From contig CANXME010002307.1 of NCBI GenBank assembly GCA_948144175.1, positions 124,001 through 188,000 of the forward strand: DNA of 64,000 nucleotides, in the 5' to 3' direction. The translations under genes and the position numbers were made by a program. The notes beneath the pieces are model-generated. The model saw nothing but the letters and a program-made list of their open reading frames with translations. It was not told the DNA's origin and searched no databases. This document shows, in pieces, positions 31,668 to 42,546 of this stretch; the stretch's first letter is position 1; each line of letters starts with the position of its first letter. This DNA is from Closterium sp. NIES-65 (Eukaryota > Streptophyta > Zygnematophyceae > Desmidiales > Closteriaceae).

Positions 31668-31747
31668 TAGGGGGTACAACCCAATTAGGGTTTCATATTT
31701 GTACTCACTTCATTCATAGTTCATCCATTCTCGTTCGCTTCTTCTCA
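31668..31747 (+). repeat. 3' LTR of copia D, second half
   Basis: 80 bp that, joined to 24308-24359, reproduces the 132-bp 5' LTR of D without a mismatch. Confidence 0.95.
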
Positions 31748-31752
31748 CCCCT

Positions 31753-32820
31753 CAGCAGCTCCGTGAGTGGTACACGCAGCGTCAGCAAGGTGGGGGTTTT
31801 GGTCCCTGCACCTACGTCCTTCGCACCGGCGACCGCGCGGGTGAGCAGTGTGGGGGTGCCCACTCCGCCCAGCGCTGCTTTGGCCGCCTGACGGATGCTT
31901 GGCGCCAGCAGTTTCCGGAGGCCACTGAGATCCCCCGCTGGGGAGAGCTGTCTAGGGCTGGTGTAGCTATCTTTGATCTTGACTTTGATGCTATCCTTGC
32001 TGCCATGTATGCTGTTACTATTAGTGATGAGGGTGACTGTTACCGGTGTTTCCCGCCCGACCCGGGCATTGGTACTACTGCTCTAGGTGCCAGTGAGGCT
32101 ACTGCTCTAGGTGCCAGTGCGTCTGTGCTCTCAGGTACTGGTGAGTCTGCGCTCTCAGGTACTAGTGGGTCTGCGCTCTCAGGTACTGCGTCGGCTTCGG
32201 CCTCCCACACCTTCACCCTTGACTCTGGAGCGTCTCGCTCCTTCTTTCGGGACCGCACCACACTCACGCCGCTTAGTCGGCCGGTTGCGGTGTCCGTGGC
32301 TGACCCCTCTGGGGGTCCTGTCCTGTCTCGCTTCTCCATAGTCCTCCCGTGTCCGGCGGCTCCCTCTGGCACCCTGTCTGGTCTCTACCTCCCCTCGTTC
32401 TCTACGAACCTGGTGAGTGGTGTTGACCTACAGGATGCAGGTGTCCACCAGTTCACTCCTGCTCGTCAGCGGGTGACGCACTGCACAAAGGCTAGCACAG
32501 GTCGCCACCTGGCTACGTTTACCCGTCAGCCAGGGTCGAGCCTGTACACACTGACCACTGCTTCTCCTCCAGTTGCTGAGTCTGGTAGGGTCCCTGCGTC
32601 TGGTCAGGTGTTTGCTGCAGCGTCGAGGTCTGGTCCTGAGTCTGCCCCCTGTTCGTGTCGTCGACTGTCCCACGAGACTCTCCTCTAGCACCACCGTCTT
32701 GGTCACCCCTCCCTGCTTTGGCTCAGAGGCATGGCCTCCCGTCTTCTTGTGTCTGGTCTCCCCCGGTCCCTCCCTCCCCTTCCTCAGGGCCCTGACCCTG
32801 CCTGTGTCCCATGTGTCGAG
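31753..32820 (+). pseudogene. Copia C polyprotein, middle part (Cys/His motif, protease, pre-integrase)
   Basis: Continues the gag of C after D: QLREWYTQRQ, the C-X13-C-X3-H-X4-C motif, then protease with LDSGASRSFF near 32220. The frame is stopped by TGG to TAG at 32686-32688 in the LLWHHRLGH integrase zinc segment. It ends abruptly after the CVPCVE equivalent at 32820, where gypsy F begins. The integrase core that should follow is missing from the window. Confidence 0.9.
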
Positions 32821-32827
32821 TGTCACA

Positions 32828-33168
32828 TTCGGCGCCAGGTTGCAGCAGCGAATTGCAGCAGCTACAGCGAAATCGTATCGGCCACGGAGCGTTTTGACTT
32901 GGTCAACTCCGGGACACGACGACCCCACGTCGTCGGATCACGACAAGGGGATCGCTCGGCTTCAACCACGTTCGCCGACCCCATGGAAGTCGACAAATTC
33001 GACGCGAGTTCACGTTCTGCAAAAAACAAAACACTTTGCGAATTTTGCGGCGGAAACGGACATCGCATTGTCGACTGTTTTCACATGAAATCAGCACGTG
33101 CGGCATTCCGAGCTCGTGGGAGTGGCGAAACTAAAGACAAAAAGTCAAAAAACGGATCTCGCCAGTGA
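32828..33168 (+). pseudogene. Gag remnant of gypsy F with CCHC zinc knuckle
   Basis: Only the C-terminal end of a gag is seen. It includes CEFCGGNGHRIVDC, a canonical C-X2-C-X4-H-X4-C zinc knuckle near 33035-33078, ending at 33168. No capsid domain lies between the PBS-like sequence and this knuckle, so most of gag has been deleted. The frame upstream is fused by chance to copia C. Confidence 0.82.
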
Positions 33169-36100
33169 TTGCGGATCGTGCTGGCGAGAAAAAAAAAGAT
33201 CCGAAAGCGTCAGCGCAATCTGGACCGAATCGAAATTGAAGGACAGCATTGGGCGCGAGATTTGGAGAATCAAGGGCGAAATCCCAAGCCCCTTGACCGA
33301 AATTTGTCAGAGGAATTCGCCGAGGAAAAGAAAACCTCCGCGAAAACAGACTCGACCAAGACGGGAACTCTCCAATTCGACCCCGGAAAAAAACAGAATT
33401 CGTTAAAGTTATCTTTCAAAGATGCTTTAATGAAGACTGGCGATTTTCGCGGGTCCGGAGCCATAAACAAATTCCGGGAAGAACTCCAGAGGAAGCAAAC
33501 AATTAAAGAAGTGGTACCGGTGCCTACGGAGCTGGGGAAAAAATTAAGGAGTGTGGAAAGGAGTAGACCTTTTCACGGCGTCAACGTCCTCTTCCGGAAC
33601 CAGCCCAAGACGACTCTCCACTCCCCAGGGAAGAAGTCTATGGAGCTGAAGCAGCTGAAGAGGCAGCTGGGAGTTCAAAAGAAGCTGCAGAAACTCCGAA
33701 AACCCCTCCAGGATGCATCCAGTGGATCGCAGGCGTCGACCGGATCCACCCCCTCAGGGTCAACTTGTACGGTTACTACCTCTACTCCTGGCGTTGGAGA
33801 AGAGCCTTTCTCCACGCAGCCCAGGCCAGCTAGTTGTCCAGAAGAAAGCAGTGGAACCACGGAGTGTACTGAATATTGGGATGTACCCTATGATCCTATT
33901 AATGAGACTATTTTTGGGTACTCCGAGCAACGCTCACCACTCCTGCTCGAGGTGATCTGCAACGGACAGCGCCTCCAAGCACTCGTGGACAGCGGGGCGT
34001 CGCACAGCGTCTATGACAAAAAGGCAATCGATCGACTCGGAAGTGACATCAAGTCCTCGAGCTTCTCTGCAACGATGGTGGATGGCAGTAAGCTACCTAT
34101 CTACGGGGAAACACGGTTGCTACTCCAGATTGGACCCCTTCGATGGAAGCCTGCTCTCCCCGTCACAAATATCAAAGGACTCGACATAATCTTCGGGAGA
34201 GACTTTCTTAAAAAGTTCAACCCCGAGATCAACTGGGTTAACCAGACGGCCAACATCAACAACAACGGGAGAAAAATCAGCCTTCCCAAATGGGACGACA
34301 CGGGAAATATTCCAGTCGAGACACTCGCACGCTTTAAAAAGGACGTCAAACAGACCACGGCGGGATTCATGGCGATAGTCAACGAGGCAGACAACGGAGA
34401 GAAGCAGACCCAGGAACTTCCTCCAGCAGTCAAGAAAATTCTTGAAGAGTTCCAGGACGTTCTCCCCGACGATTTACCTGATCAACTACCGCCATACCGG
34501 ACACATCAACACGAGATCGTAGAAGAGCCGGGGTCCAAGCCAACATTTCGAGCACCATACCGGCTGAGCCCGACAGAGCTTGCCGATATGAAAAAACAAA
34601 TAGAGTATCTCCTGGAGAAAGGGCTGATTCGACCTTCGACTTCGCCGTACGGAGCTCCAGTTCTCTTCACTCCGAAGCCAGACGGAAGTCTGCGAATGTG
34701 CATCGACTACGGAGCCTTGAACAAGCAGACTGTAAAAAATAAATACCCGATACCACGGATCGACGACTTACTCGATCAACTTCGCGGTGCTACGGTATTC
34801 TCCAAGCTCGACCTCAGATCGGGATACTGGCAAATTCGTATGGCGGACAACTCTATCCACAAAACCGCTTTTCGAACTCGGTACGGGTCATACGAGTATC
34901 TTGTGATGCCATTCGGACTCACTAACGCACCAGCCACATTTCAGGCGGAAATGAACCACATCCTTCGGCCCCTTTTGGACGAGTGCGTGGTGGTATATTT
35001 GGACGATATCCTGATCTACTCGAAAGATATGAAGCAGCACGTTGAGCATCTACGACGGGTGTTTGAAATTCTTCGACGAGAACGCTTCTACGTGAAACTA
35101 TCCAAGAGCGAGTTTGCGTTGAAAAAAGTCTAGTTCCTTGGACATATGGTGAGCGCTCAAGGAGTTCACGTGGATCCTAAGAAGATCGAAGCAGTGCGAA
35201 CGTGGAAGACCCCTGAGAACGTGAAGGAGTTACAACAGTTCCTTGGATTCGCCAACTACTACAACCGGTTCGTACCGAACTACGCCAAGATTGTCGCACC
35301 ATTAACGAACCTGTTGAAGAAGAATACACCATATCAATGGGAGGCGAAGCACCAGGAAGCCGTGGAACAACTTAAAACCGCACTCACGTCCGCACCTGTT
35401 CTTATCCTGCCAGACACTGAACTTGACTATGTCATCGAGGCCGATGCTAGCGATCAAGCAGTGGGCGCAGTACTCATGCAGGATCAAGGGAAGGGACTGC
35501 AACCCATTGCATACCTCAGTAAAAAACTTCACGGGGCAGAACTCAATTACCCCATCCATGACAAAGAGGCCCTCGCCATCGTCAACGCATTTAAGGCATG
35601 GAGGTGTTATCTCGAAGGAAGAAAAACGACTGTCTACACCGACCACTGCAGCCTCAAGTACCTGAAGACCCAACCAACACTCTCCAGGCGGCAGGTCCGG
35701 TGGATTGACTTTCTCGAAACCCACTTCCATTACGACATCGTGTTTAAGCCGGGGCACAAGAACAAGGCAGACGCACTGAGTCGCCCTACACACGTTGCCG
35801 CCTTACAAATCGATGGCATGAACCCACTTCTGAAGGGACTCTTCACGCATGGATACACCATCGACCCCGAAGTCTCTGTAGCAGAAAAGCGCCATCTTCT
35901 ACGTTGGGATCAAGACATCGCATACCGCAAGGGCTCCACAAAAATATGGGTACCTAATTACCCTCCCTTACGCCAGTTACTGCTCGAAGAATATCATGAT
36001 GTTCTCTACGCGGGCCACTTCGGTAGTAACAAGACGCTTGCCGGTATTGCGAAGCATTATTATTGGCCCCACATGGCGGATGACGTACAAAAATTCGTCA

Positions 36101-37266
36101 CCTCGTGCGACACATGCCAACGGATGAAGAGCAGCAAACAGAAGAAAGCAGGATTACTACAGCCTCTTCCAGTCCCTGAACAGCCTTGGCAAGTGGTTAG
36201 CCTCGACTTCATCACCGGGTTACCACCTACCAAAGCTGGTTACGACGCCATTCTAGTCGTCATCGACAAATTCTCCAAAATGGGACACTTCATTCCGACA
36301 CACACAACGGCTGGCGTCGAGGAGACAGCGCAAATATTCTTCCGCTACGTCATCTCACAACATGGCATTCCAACCACGCTGATCTCCGACAGAGACCCGA
36401 AATTCACGAGTAAATTCTGGAAGGAGCTCATGTCGCTCATGGGGACCAAACTCGCCATGTCATCAGCCTATCATCCCCAAACGGATGGTCAGACAGAGCG
36501 CCTCAACCAGATTGTCGAACAGCTTCTGCGAGCAGCGTGTAAGGACGATATCTCTAAATGGGATGCACATCTGCCGGTTCTCGAGTTTGCGTACAACAAC
36601 GCCACGCACGCCGCAACAAGGCAAACTCCTTTTTTCCTCTGTTACGGTCGCAACCCACTTACGCCTCAGAAACCAACAGTACCCGCCACGGTGCAACCCG
36701 CACATGACTTCATTTCCACTATGCACCAATTGTGGGAGCGCACGCATAAACGTCTTCTAACTATCAAGCAGCAACAAAAGAAGCTCGCTGATCGGAGTCG
36801 CAACGATCATTCCATCCAAATTGGCGATCAGGTGCTTCTGGATACACGCAATCTCGACATTAGCCATCTTCCGTCTAAGCTCCGACCTCGCTTCTGCGGA
36901 CCTTTTCTCGTCGAGGCGCAGGTCACTCCAGTAACCTTCCGCTTGCGTTTACCAGCTACCTGGAGGATTCACAATGCCTTCCATGTTCAACTTCTCAAGC
37001 CCTATCGGGACCCAAACACAGTCTTCAAAGGTCGCCAGCCGCCGCCGCCACTGCCAGTGATCGTTAATGGGGAACCCGAGTACGAAGTCGAAGCCGTTCT
37101 AGCGCACCGACGACGACGTAGCGGCACCTTGGAGTTCTTGATTCGTTGGAAAGGCTATGATCCTTCCGAGGATACCTGGGTACCTGAACACGACATGGAT
37201 AACGCCCGCCGTCCTCTACACGACTACCTTGTCAAGCAGGGTGTTACTTCTACCACCCAGCTTTGA
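33169..37266 (+). pseudogene. Gypsy F pol polyprotein with chromodomain, one in-frame TAG
   Basis: Open from 33169 in a frame different from gag. Protease is [10 protein letters not shown] near 33984. RT has [11 protein letters not shown] and [11 protein letters not shown] near 34990. RNase H has YVIEADASDQA and YTDHCSLKYL. Integrase has the HHCC zinc segment ending CDTCQRM, catalytic Asp in SLDFITG and ISDRDPKF, and Glu in DGQTERLNQ. A chromodomain (EVEAVLAHRRRR...LIRWKGYDPSEDTWVPE) occupies about 37085-37200. Chromodomains of this class steer integration to marked chromatin. A single TAG at 35131-35133 separates RT from the conserved FLGHMVS segment; the frame is the same on both sides, so one nonsense change (probably from CAG) is enough. 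Confidence 0.93.
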
Positions 37267-37276
37267 GGAGGGGAAG
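37267..37276 (+). other. Polypurine tract of gypsy F
   Basis: AGGAGGGGAAG-type purine run immediately before the 3' LTR. Primer for plus-strand DNA synthesis. Confidence 0.85.
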
Positions 37277-37678
37277 TGTGAGAGGACGTCCCCGTTATAA
37301 TATTTTCTCACTATTATATTTTTCCGTTATCCCATTCTCCCTTTTCTCCTCTTTATTTTGGTCTTTATCTCATCTCAATCGGCCTACTATTCTATTTTCT
37401 AGAGCCTTCTATTTATTTCTCTTATTTCCTACTTTTCCCACCAACATACCTATTATACGCCACCGACAGCGCTGACAGTGGTGTATACGGTGTAATCTGG
37501 GCGTAATCCCAAGTGCCAATAGACTTGCGTGCTTATGCGCACTTGTGATTGTAGTATCGGGAAGGGTGTGTTCCCGAAGGTTCGATTTATCTCGTTTATC
37601 CTTGTACTTTCTGAGTATAAATAGGCCTTGTATTCAGTTTTAGTGACAAGTTTCGATTGAGGATTCGATCCTGTGACA
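37277..37678 (+). repeat. 3' LTR of gypsy F (402 bp)
   Basis: TGTGAGAGG...CCTGTGACA. Contains a TATA box TATAAATA at 37616-37623, about 50 bp before the end. Much longer and AT-richer than the copia LTRs. Confidence 0.9.
37616..37623 (+). promoter_or_regulatory. TATA box in LTR of gypsy F
   Basis: TATAAATA followed by GGCC, a textbook TATA box. In a complete 5' LTR it would drive the element's transcript; in this 3' LTR it points into copia C. Confidence 0.7.
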
Positions 37679-39907
37679 CTGGGGGTGCTGAGCCTGGAGG
37701 TGCTTCGCCTGGAGGTTCTCCGGGTGCTTCGTCTCGCAAGGAGCCACTCTCCCCACCGGAGCTGCATGAGTGGTTTGCCCGACGCTGGCTGCGTGCTGCT
37801 GGTGCTGGAGGTTCTTTGGCTGCTGAGGGTGCTGCTGTCGCGGGGTCCGGAGGTACTTGTACTGGGAGTACTGGAGCTGCAGGGCCTGCGGGTTCGACTG
37901 GAGCTGGTGCTGCTGAGGGTGTTGGCGCTGAGACTACCACTAGCGGTCCTGCTGGGGGTGCTCCTGGTGCTGCTGGAGGTTCTGGAGCTGCTGGAGGTGC
38001 TGCTGGAGCGGGTGCTCCTGCTGGGGGTGCTGGTGCTGTCACTGCTGTGTCTAGCATCGTCGCGCGTCCTCGACCGTACTTCGTTCCACTCCTGCAGCAG
38101 GTTCTTGGTCTTCCACCTTCTATTGGTCCTCCTCCTTCCTTAGAGAGTCCACAGCCTGTCCTGTCGCAGCCACAGCTACAGACTGCCTCCCCCTTACCTG
38201 CTCCTTCTCCCTACGCTGGTCCTACTGGAGGTCTCACTTAGCGTCGTGAGCCTGCGTCTCGTCCTGCGTCGCCTGTTCGTACTGCGCGTGCTAGTGGTCG
38301 CAGTTCGCGTCAGCGTCCTCCTTCTGTCCCTGGCACGCACCGGATGTCTCTGCGTCCGTCTACTGCTCCTCTGCGTGCCCCTTTGCCTTCTCCTCCTGCT
38401 TCCTCTCTTCCTGCTCTTGCCGACCCGGAGTCGGACTCTCTTCGTGCTGCCAGTCCTACTGTCACGCGTCTCCTTGCTACTGCCGTCACTGACCCTTCTT
38501 TCGAGTCTTCTGCTGCGTCTGCCCTTGTTACTGAGCTCGTCGACTTTGCTGCGCGCTGTCGTCTAGACTACGCTGCTAGTCTTGTCGCTGAGTCTGAGTC
38601 TACCTGTCCTCCGTCCGTCGGGGGTGAGTGTGCCCTTGGCACGGACGTCCTTGAGGACAGGCAGGAGGAGTTCCAGTGCTTTCTTGCAGGGCAGCCTGCA
38701 CGAGGAGATCTGGCTGCTCCGCCCACCTGGCTTCACTGGGTCTTTCCCTCCAGGTACCCAGTGGAGTATCCGGCGTCCAGTCTACGGTCTCCGCCAGGCG
38801 CCACGTGAGTGGCACGACACACTGAGGACTACGCTTGCGGCACTTGGGTTTGCTCCTTCTGCTGCCGACCCGTCGCTGTTTCTGCGCACCGACACCTCTC
38901 TGCCGCCGTTCTACATCCTCGTGTATGTGGACGACTTGGTCTTTGCCACTGCTGACACTGCTGGACTCGCTTACGTGAAGTCCGAGCTGCAGAAGAGACA
39001 CACGTGCACTGACCTGGGTGAACTGCGCAGCTACCTTGGCTTGCAGATCACCCGGGACAGAGCACGCCGCACCATTACCCTGACTCAGTCACACATGGTG
39101 CAGCAGGTCCTTCAGCGCTTCGGCTTCACGTACTCCTCGCCTCAGGCCACTCCTCTGCCTACTCGCCACTCGCTCTCAGCTCTGCCTTCGGATGAGTCCG
39201 TAGAGTCGAGTGGCCCGTATCCAGAGCTTGTTGCCTGCCTCATGTAGCTGATGACCTGCACTCGACCTGACCTTGCATACCCTCTTAGCATTCTCGCACG
39301 CTATGTTGCTCCTGGGAGACACCGACCAGAGTACATGGCTGCAGCGAAGAGGGTGTTGCGCTACTTGTGCAGTACGTCGGGCATGGGGCTAGTGCTTGGA
39401 GGGCGGAGTCCAGTGGTCCTCACTGGGCACGCGGACGCTTCTTAGGCTGACGACCAGGCTACGCAGCGGACGTCACAGGGTTACACCTTCAGTCTTGGTT
39501 CCGGCTGTGTTTCATGGCGGGCTACCCGCTCGTCTTCTGTTCTCGGCTCTAGTTGTGAGGCTGAGATCTACGCCGGGGCTATGGCTGCCCAGGAGCTTCG
39601 CTGGCTCACCTACCTGCTGACCGACCTTGGAGAGCCGCCTCGTTCTCCTCCAGTCCTGTACGTCGACAACAAGGCTATGCTGGCCTTGTGTCGAGAGCAG
39701 CGACTGGAGCACAGGACAAAGCACATTGCTCTCCGCTACTTTCTTGCTCGTGAGCTACAGCAGCGAGGACAGTTGCGGCTTGCGTACGTGGCCTCTGAGG
39801 CCAACACTGCTGATGTCTTCACCAAGGCACTTGCGCGTTGTGATCATCAGCGCTTCTGCACTCAGTTGGGTCTTGTGCCTGTCTTACCTCACTTGCTCAC
39901 TTCTTGA
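37679..39907 (+). pseudogene. Copia C polyprotein, 3' part (linker, RT, RNase H), deleted and stopped
   Basis: Resumes in the AEPGG linker and ends in LLTS at 39907. It carries GAG to TAG at 38239-38241. A deletion of several hundred bp near 38680 joins EEFQC directly to the FLQGSLHEEIW segment of RT, with TGCTT shared at the junction, so motif A is lost. TAC to TAG (39245-39247) and TGG to TAG (39443-39445) follow. YVDDLVFA and YVDNKAML are still readable. Confidence 0.92.
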
Positions 39908-40122
39908 CCTTGCTTGTACTGTCACATATATATATACTCTTGCTCTTGCTTGCTTAGCCTCTTGTATATCTATATATGTGATCTTGCATGTGAACTGGCC
40001 TCTTGGCCTTTGAACTTGTGCTCGGAATGTGTGGTGACTTTGTGATCCACCCTGAGCTTTGCCTTGCTTTGCTTGACTGGTCTTGTGACCCCTTGTTCTC
40101 CCCCACTTTGCCTATGGGGGTG
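39908..40122 (+). other. 3' UTR and polypurine tract of copia C
   Basis: Same 3' UTR family as in D, ending CCCCCACTTTGCCTATGGGGGTG before the LTR. Confidence 0.8.
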
Positions 40123-40256
40123 TGTCAGAACATTATAGCTTATATATATTTGTGTAGGCTATAGTGGGGTATCCCATAGGGGGTACAACGCAACCAGGTT
40201 TTCCTATATGTACTCACTTCATTCATAGTTGATTCATTCTCGTTCTATTCTTCTCA
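40123..40256 (+). repeat. 3' LTR of copia C (134 bp)
   Basis: Same length as 14892-15025 with three substitutions; followed by the acttt duplication. Confidence 0.95.
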
Positions 40257-40637
40257 ACTTTTCGTTTCAAAAAAAAAAAAAAAAAAAAGATGAAGTCATC
40301 GTCTAACTCGCATGCCAGACTGAGCTTCCCTACTACGATATCCAAATGAAGTTCAGACACTCGCGCTGTAGTTAGTCGGGAGCATCAAACCAATTGAATT
40401 GCAGCACATTTGACATTTCAACCGCCGAATACCGTACAAGCTATAATTTGTTCCAGATTTTACACCGAGGGTCATGTTAGTGGTGAGAAGGCCATTTCCC
40501 AAGGGGAAAGGAGCAGAAGGTTCTTGATGGTCAAAGGGTTGTTCCCCTAAGGACAGGAGGCTGATTGGACACTAATCGTGGCCTTATAATGGAGATATTT
40601 TATACGAGCTTGGTTGCTGAGAAGAGTCGTCTTCCAG
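40257..40637. other. Intergenic DNA between copia C and copia G
   Basis: Contains an A19-20 run near 40270, a diverged relative of the 50-bp minisatellite near 40475-40560 (AAGGCCATTTCCCAAGGGGAA), and a stretch resembling 14498-14540. No gene supported. Confidence 0.6.
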
Positions 40638-40769
40638 TGTTGATCATAAAAAATAGTAGTATACAGTCTTTCTAGGCTGTAGTGGGGTAGACACTATGGG
40701 GTACAGTTTTCTAGGGTTTCATACTTGTACCCTTCACATTTCCTAGTCAACCATTCCTCATTCTTCACA
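40638..40769 (+). repeat. 5' LTR of copia G (132 bp)
   Basis: TGTTGATCA...TTCTTCACA followed at once by the PBS. The first ~30 bp are aberrant compared with 55275-55304. Confidence 0.82.
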
Positions 40770-42546
40770 TGGTATAGAGCAGGTTCCCTAGTGGGACCGT
40801 TTCTTCCAAACGCGCTTCGCGTCCTGCCCGAAAATTTCGCGGCCCCTTAGTGGCCTGCCCCTTAACGGCCCCTTAGTGGCCCCTTCGCGGCCCTCTTAGC
40901 GGCCCCCTTCGCGGCCCCTTAGCGGCCTCTTCGCTGCCCCTTAGCGGCCCCCCTTCGCGGCCCCTTAGCGGCCCCCTTGGCGGCCCCTTCGCTGCCCCTT
41001 AGCGGCCCCTTTCGCGGCCCCTTCGCGGCCCCTTAGCGGCCCCTTCGCGGCCCCTTCGTGGCCCCTTAGCGGCCCCTTCGCGGCCCCGCCCCGTTGCCCG
41101 TAGCGGCCCCGCCCCGTCACCAGTCGCGGCCCCGCCCCGTCGCCACCCGGGTGTCCCCCCTCCCTCGTTGCGTGGCCTCCGCGGGACCCGCGCGTCGCCC
41201 CTGCCTAGTCGGGACGCCCCTGCGGGACCCGCGAGGCGCGACTCCTGCGCGTCGTGATGCCCCAACGGGACCCGGGCGTCGCCCCCGCTCGTCGCGACGC
41301 CCCTGCGAAACCCGCGCGGCGTCGCCCCTGCCCGCCGCGGCGCCCTGCCCTAACCCGCGCCCCTGCAGCAGCCGCCCCTTGTCCCTGGAGCAGCCGCCCC
41401 TGCAGCTTCCGCCCCTGCAGCAGCCGCCCTTGCAGTAGGTGTCCCTGGACCTCTGCAGCCGCCCCTGGCCCCTCGAGCAGCCGCCCGTGGCCCCTGGAGC
41501 AGCCGCCCCTGCAGCAGCCGCCCCTAGCCCCTGGAGCAGCCGCCCCTGCAGCTGCCGCCCCTGGCCACTGGAGCAGCCGCCCCTGGCCCCTGGGGCAGCC
41601 GCCCCTGCAGCAGCCGCCCCTGGCCCCTGGAGCAGCCGCCCCTGGCCCCTGCAGCGGCCGCCCCTAGACTTCTGCAGCCGCCCCTGGCCCCTTGAGCAGC
41701 CGTCCCTGCAGCAGCTGCCCCTGGCCCCTGGAGCAGCCACCCCTGTAGCAGCCGCCCCTGCAGCAGCCGCCCCTGGACCTCTGCAGCCGCCCCTGGCCTC
41801 TGGAGCAGCCGCCCCTGCAGCAGCCGCCCGTGGACCCTGGGGCAGCCGCCCCTGCAGCAGCCGCCCCTGGCCCCTGGAGCAGCCGCCCCTGCGGCAGCCG
41901 CCCCTGGCCCCTGCAGCGGCCGCCCCTAGACTTCTGCAGCCGCCCCTGGCCCCTGGAGCAGCCGTCCCTGCAGCAGCTGCCCCAAGCCCCTGGAGCAGCC
42001 ACCCCTGTAGCAGCCGCCCCTGCAGCAGCCGCCCCTGGACCTCTGCAGCCGCCCCTGCAGCAGCCGCCCGTGGCCCCTGAAGCAGCCGCCCCTTCAGCAG
42101 CCGCCCCTGGCCCCTAGAGCAGCCGCCCCTGCGGCAGCCGCCCCTGGCCCCTGCAGCGGCCGCCACTAGACTTCTACAGCCGCCCCTGGCCCCTGGAGCA
42201 GCCGACCCTGCAGCAGCCGCCCCTGGCCCCTGGAGCAGCCACCCCTGTAGCAGCCGCCCCTGCACCAGCCGCCCCTGGACCTCTGCAGCCGCCCCTGGCC
42301 CCTGGAGCAGCCGCCCGTGGTCACTGAAGCAGCCGCCCCTGCAGCAGCCGCCCCTGGCCCCTGGAGCAGCCGCCCCTGCAGCTGCCGCGGAGCCCTCGCC
42401 ATGCAGTGGTGCCGGCCTCGCCGTTGCCGCCGTCGTACGCCTGCCCTTCTTGCCACTGGTAAGCATTGTCCTGCCCGTACTGCTGTTACTGCTGCTCCTG
42501 CTGCTACTGCTCTTTCTACTGCTACTGCTGCCCGTGTTGTGGCCCG
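40770..42546 (+). other. PBS and very long minisatellite leader of copia G
   Basis: TGGTATAGAGCAGGTTCC at 40770 is the primer site, with a GGT(T)CCC-TAGT-GGGACC hairpin overlapping it and an ACGCG-CTT-CGCGT stem near 40810. GGCCCCTTAGC/GGCCCCTTCGC repeats fill 40850-41090. About 1 kb of repeats built on CCCCTGGAGCAGCCGCCCCTGCAGCAGCCG fill 41350-42385. Open frames there (for example the minus strand across 41117-42466) are repeat translations. Confidence 0.82.

Larger units (their letters stand above)
17108..31747 (+). mobile_element. Copia-type retrotransposon D, nested in C and itself split by E
   Basis: Inserted in the gag of C with duplication cccct (17103-17107 and 31748-31752). The 5' LTR is 17108-17239. 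The 3' LTR is split into 24308-24359 and 31668-31747 by E. Rejoined, it is 132 bp and identical to the 5' LTR. Without E the element is about 7.3 kb. Identical LTRs and a nearly open polyprotein indicate recent insertion. Confidence 0.95.
32821..37678 (+). mobile_element. Ty3/gypsy chromovirus-type element F, 5' LTR missing
   Basis: Pol order PR-RT-RNase H-INT-chromodomain marks a chromovirus. The 3' LTR is 37277-37678. At the left only TGTCACA (32821-32827), close to the LTR terminus TGTGACA, precedes a PBS-like CGGCGCCAGGTTGC. The flank at left is C pre-integrase and at right is the AEPGG linker of C, so no TSD is available. Gag capsid is also missing. Confidence 0.9.
14892..40256 (+). mobile_element. 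Copia-type retrotransposon C, host of nested insertions D, E and F
   Basis: The two LTRs are 134 bp each (14892-15025 and 40123-40256), differ at 3 positions, and are flanked by identical 5-bp duplications acttt (14887-14891 and 40257-40261). Its own sequence is in three pieces: 14892-17107, 31753-32820 and 37679-40256. D sits in gag and gypsy F in pol. About 5.9 kb of C remains; the INT core and part of RT are deleted. Confidence 0.95.

Noticed and set aside
41117..42466. Long minus-strand open frame of about 450 codons
   Set aside because: A repeat translation opposite the leader of copia G, with Gly/Ala/Arg periodicity and no domain.
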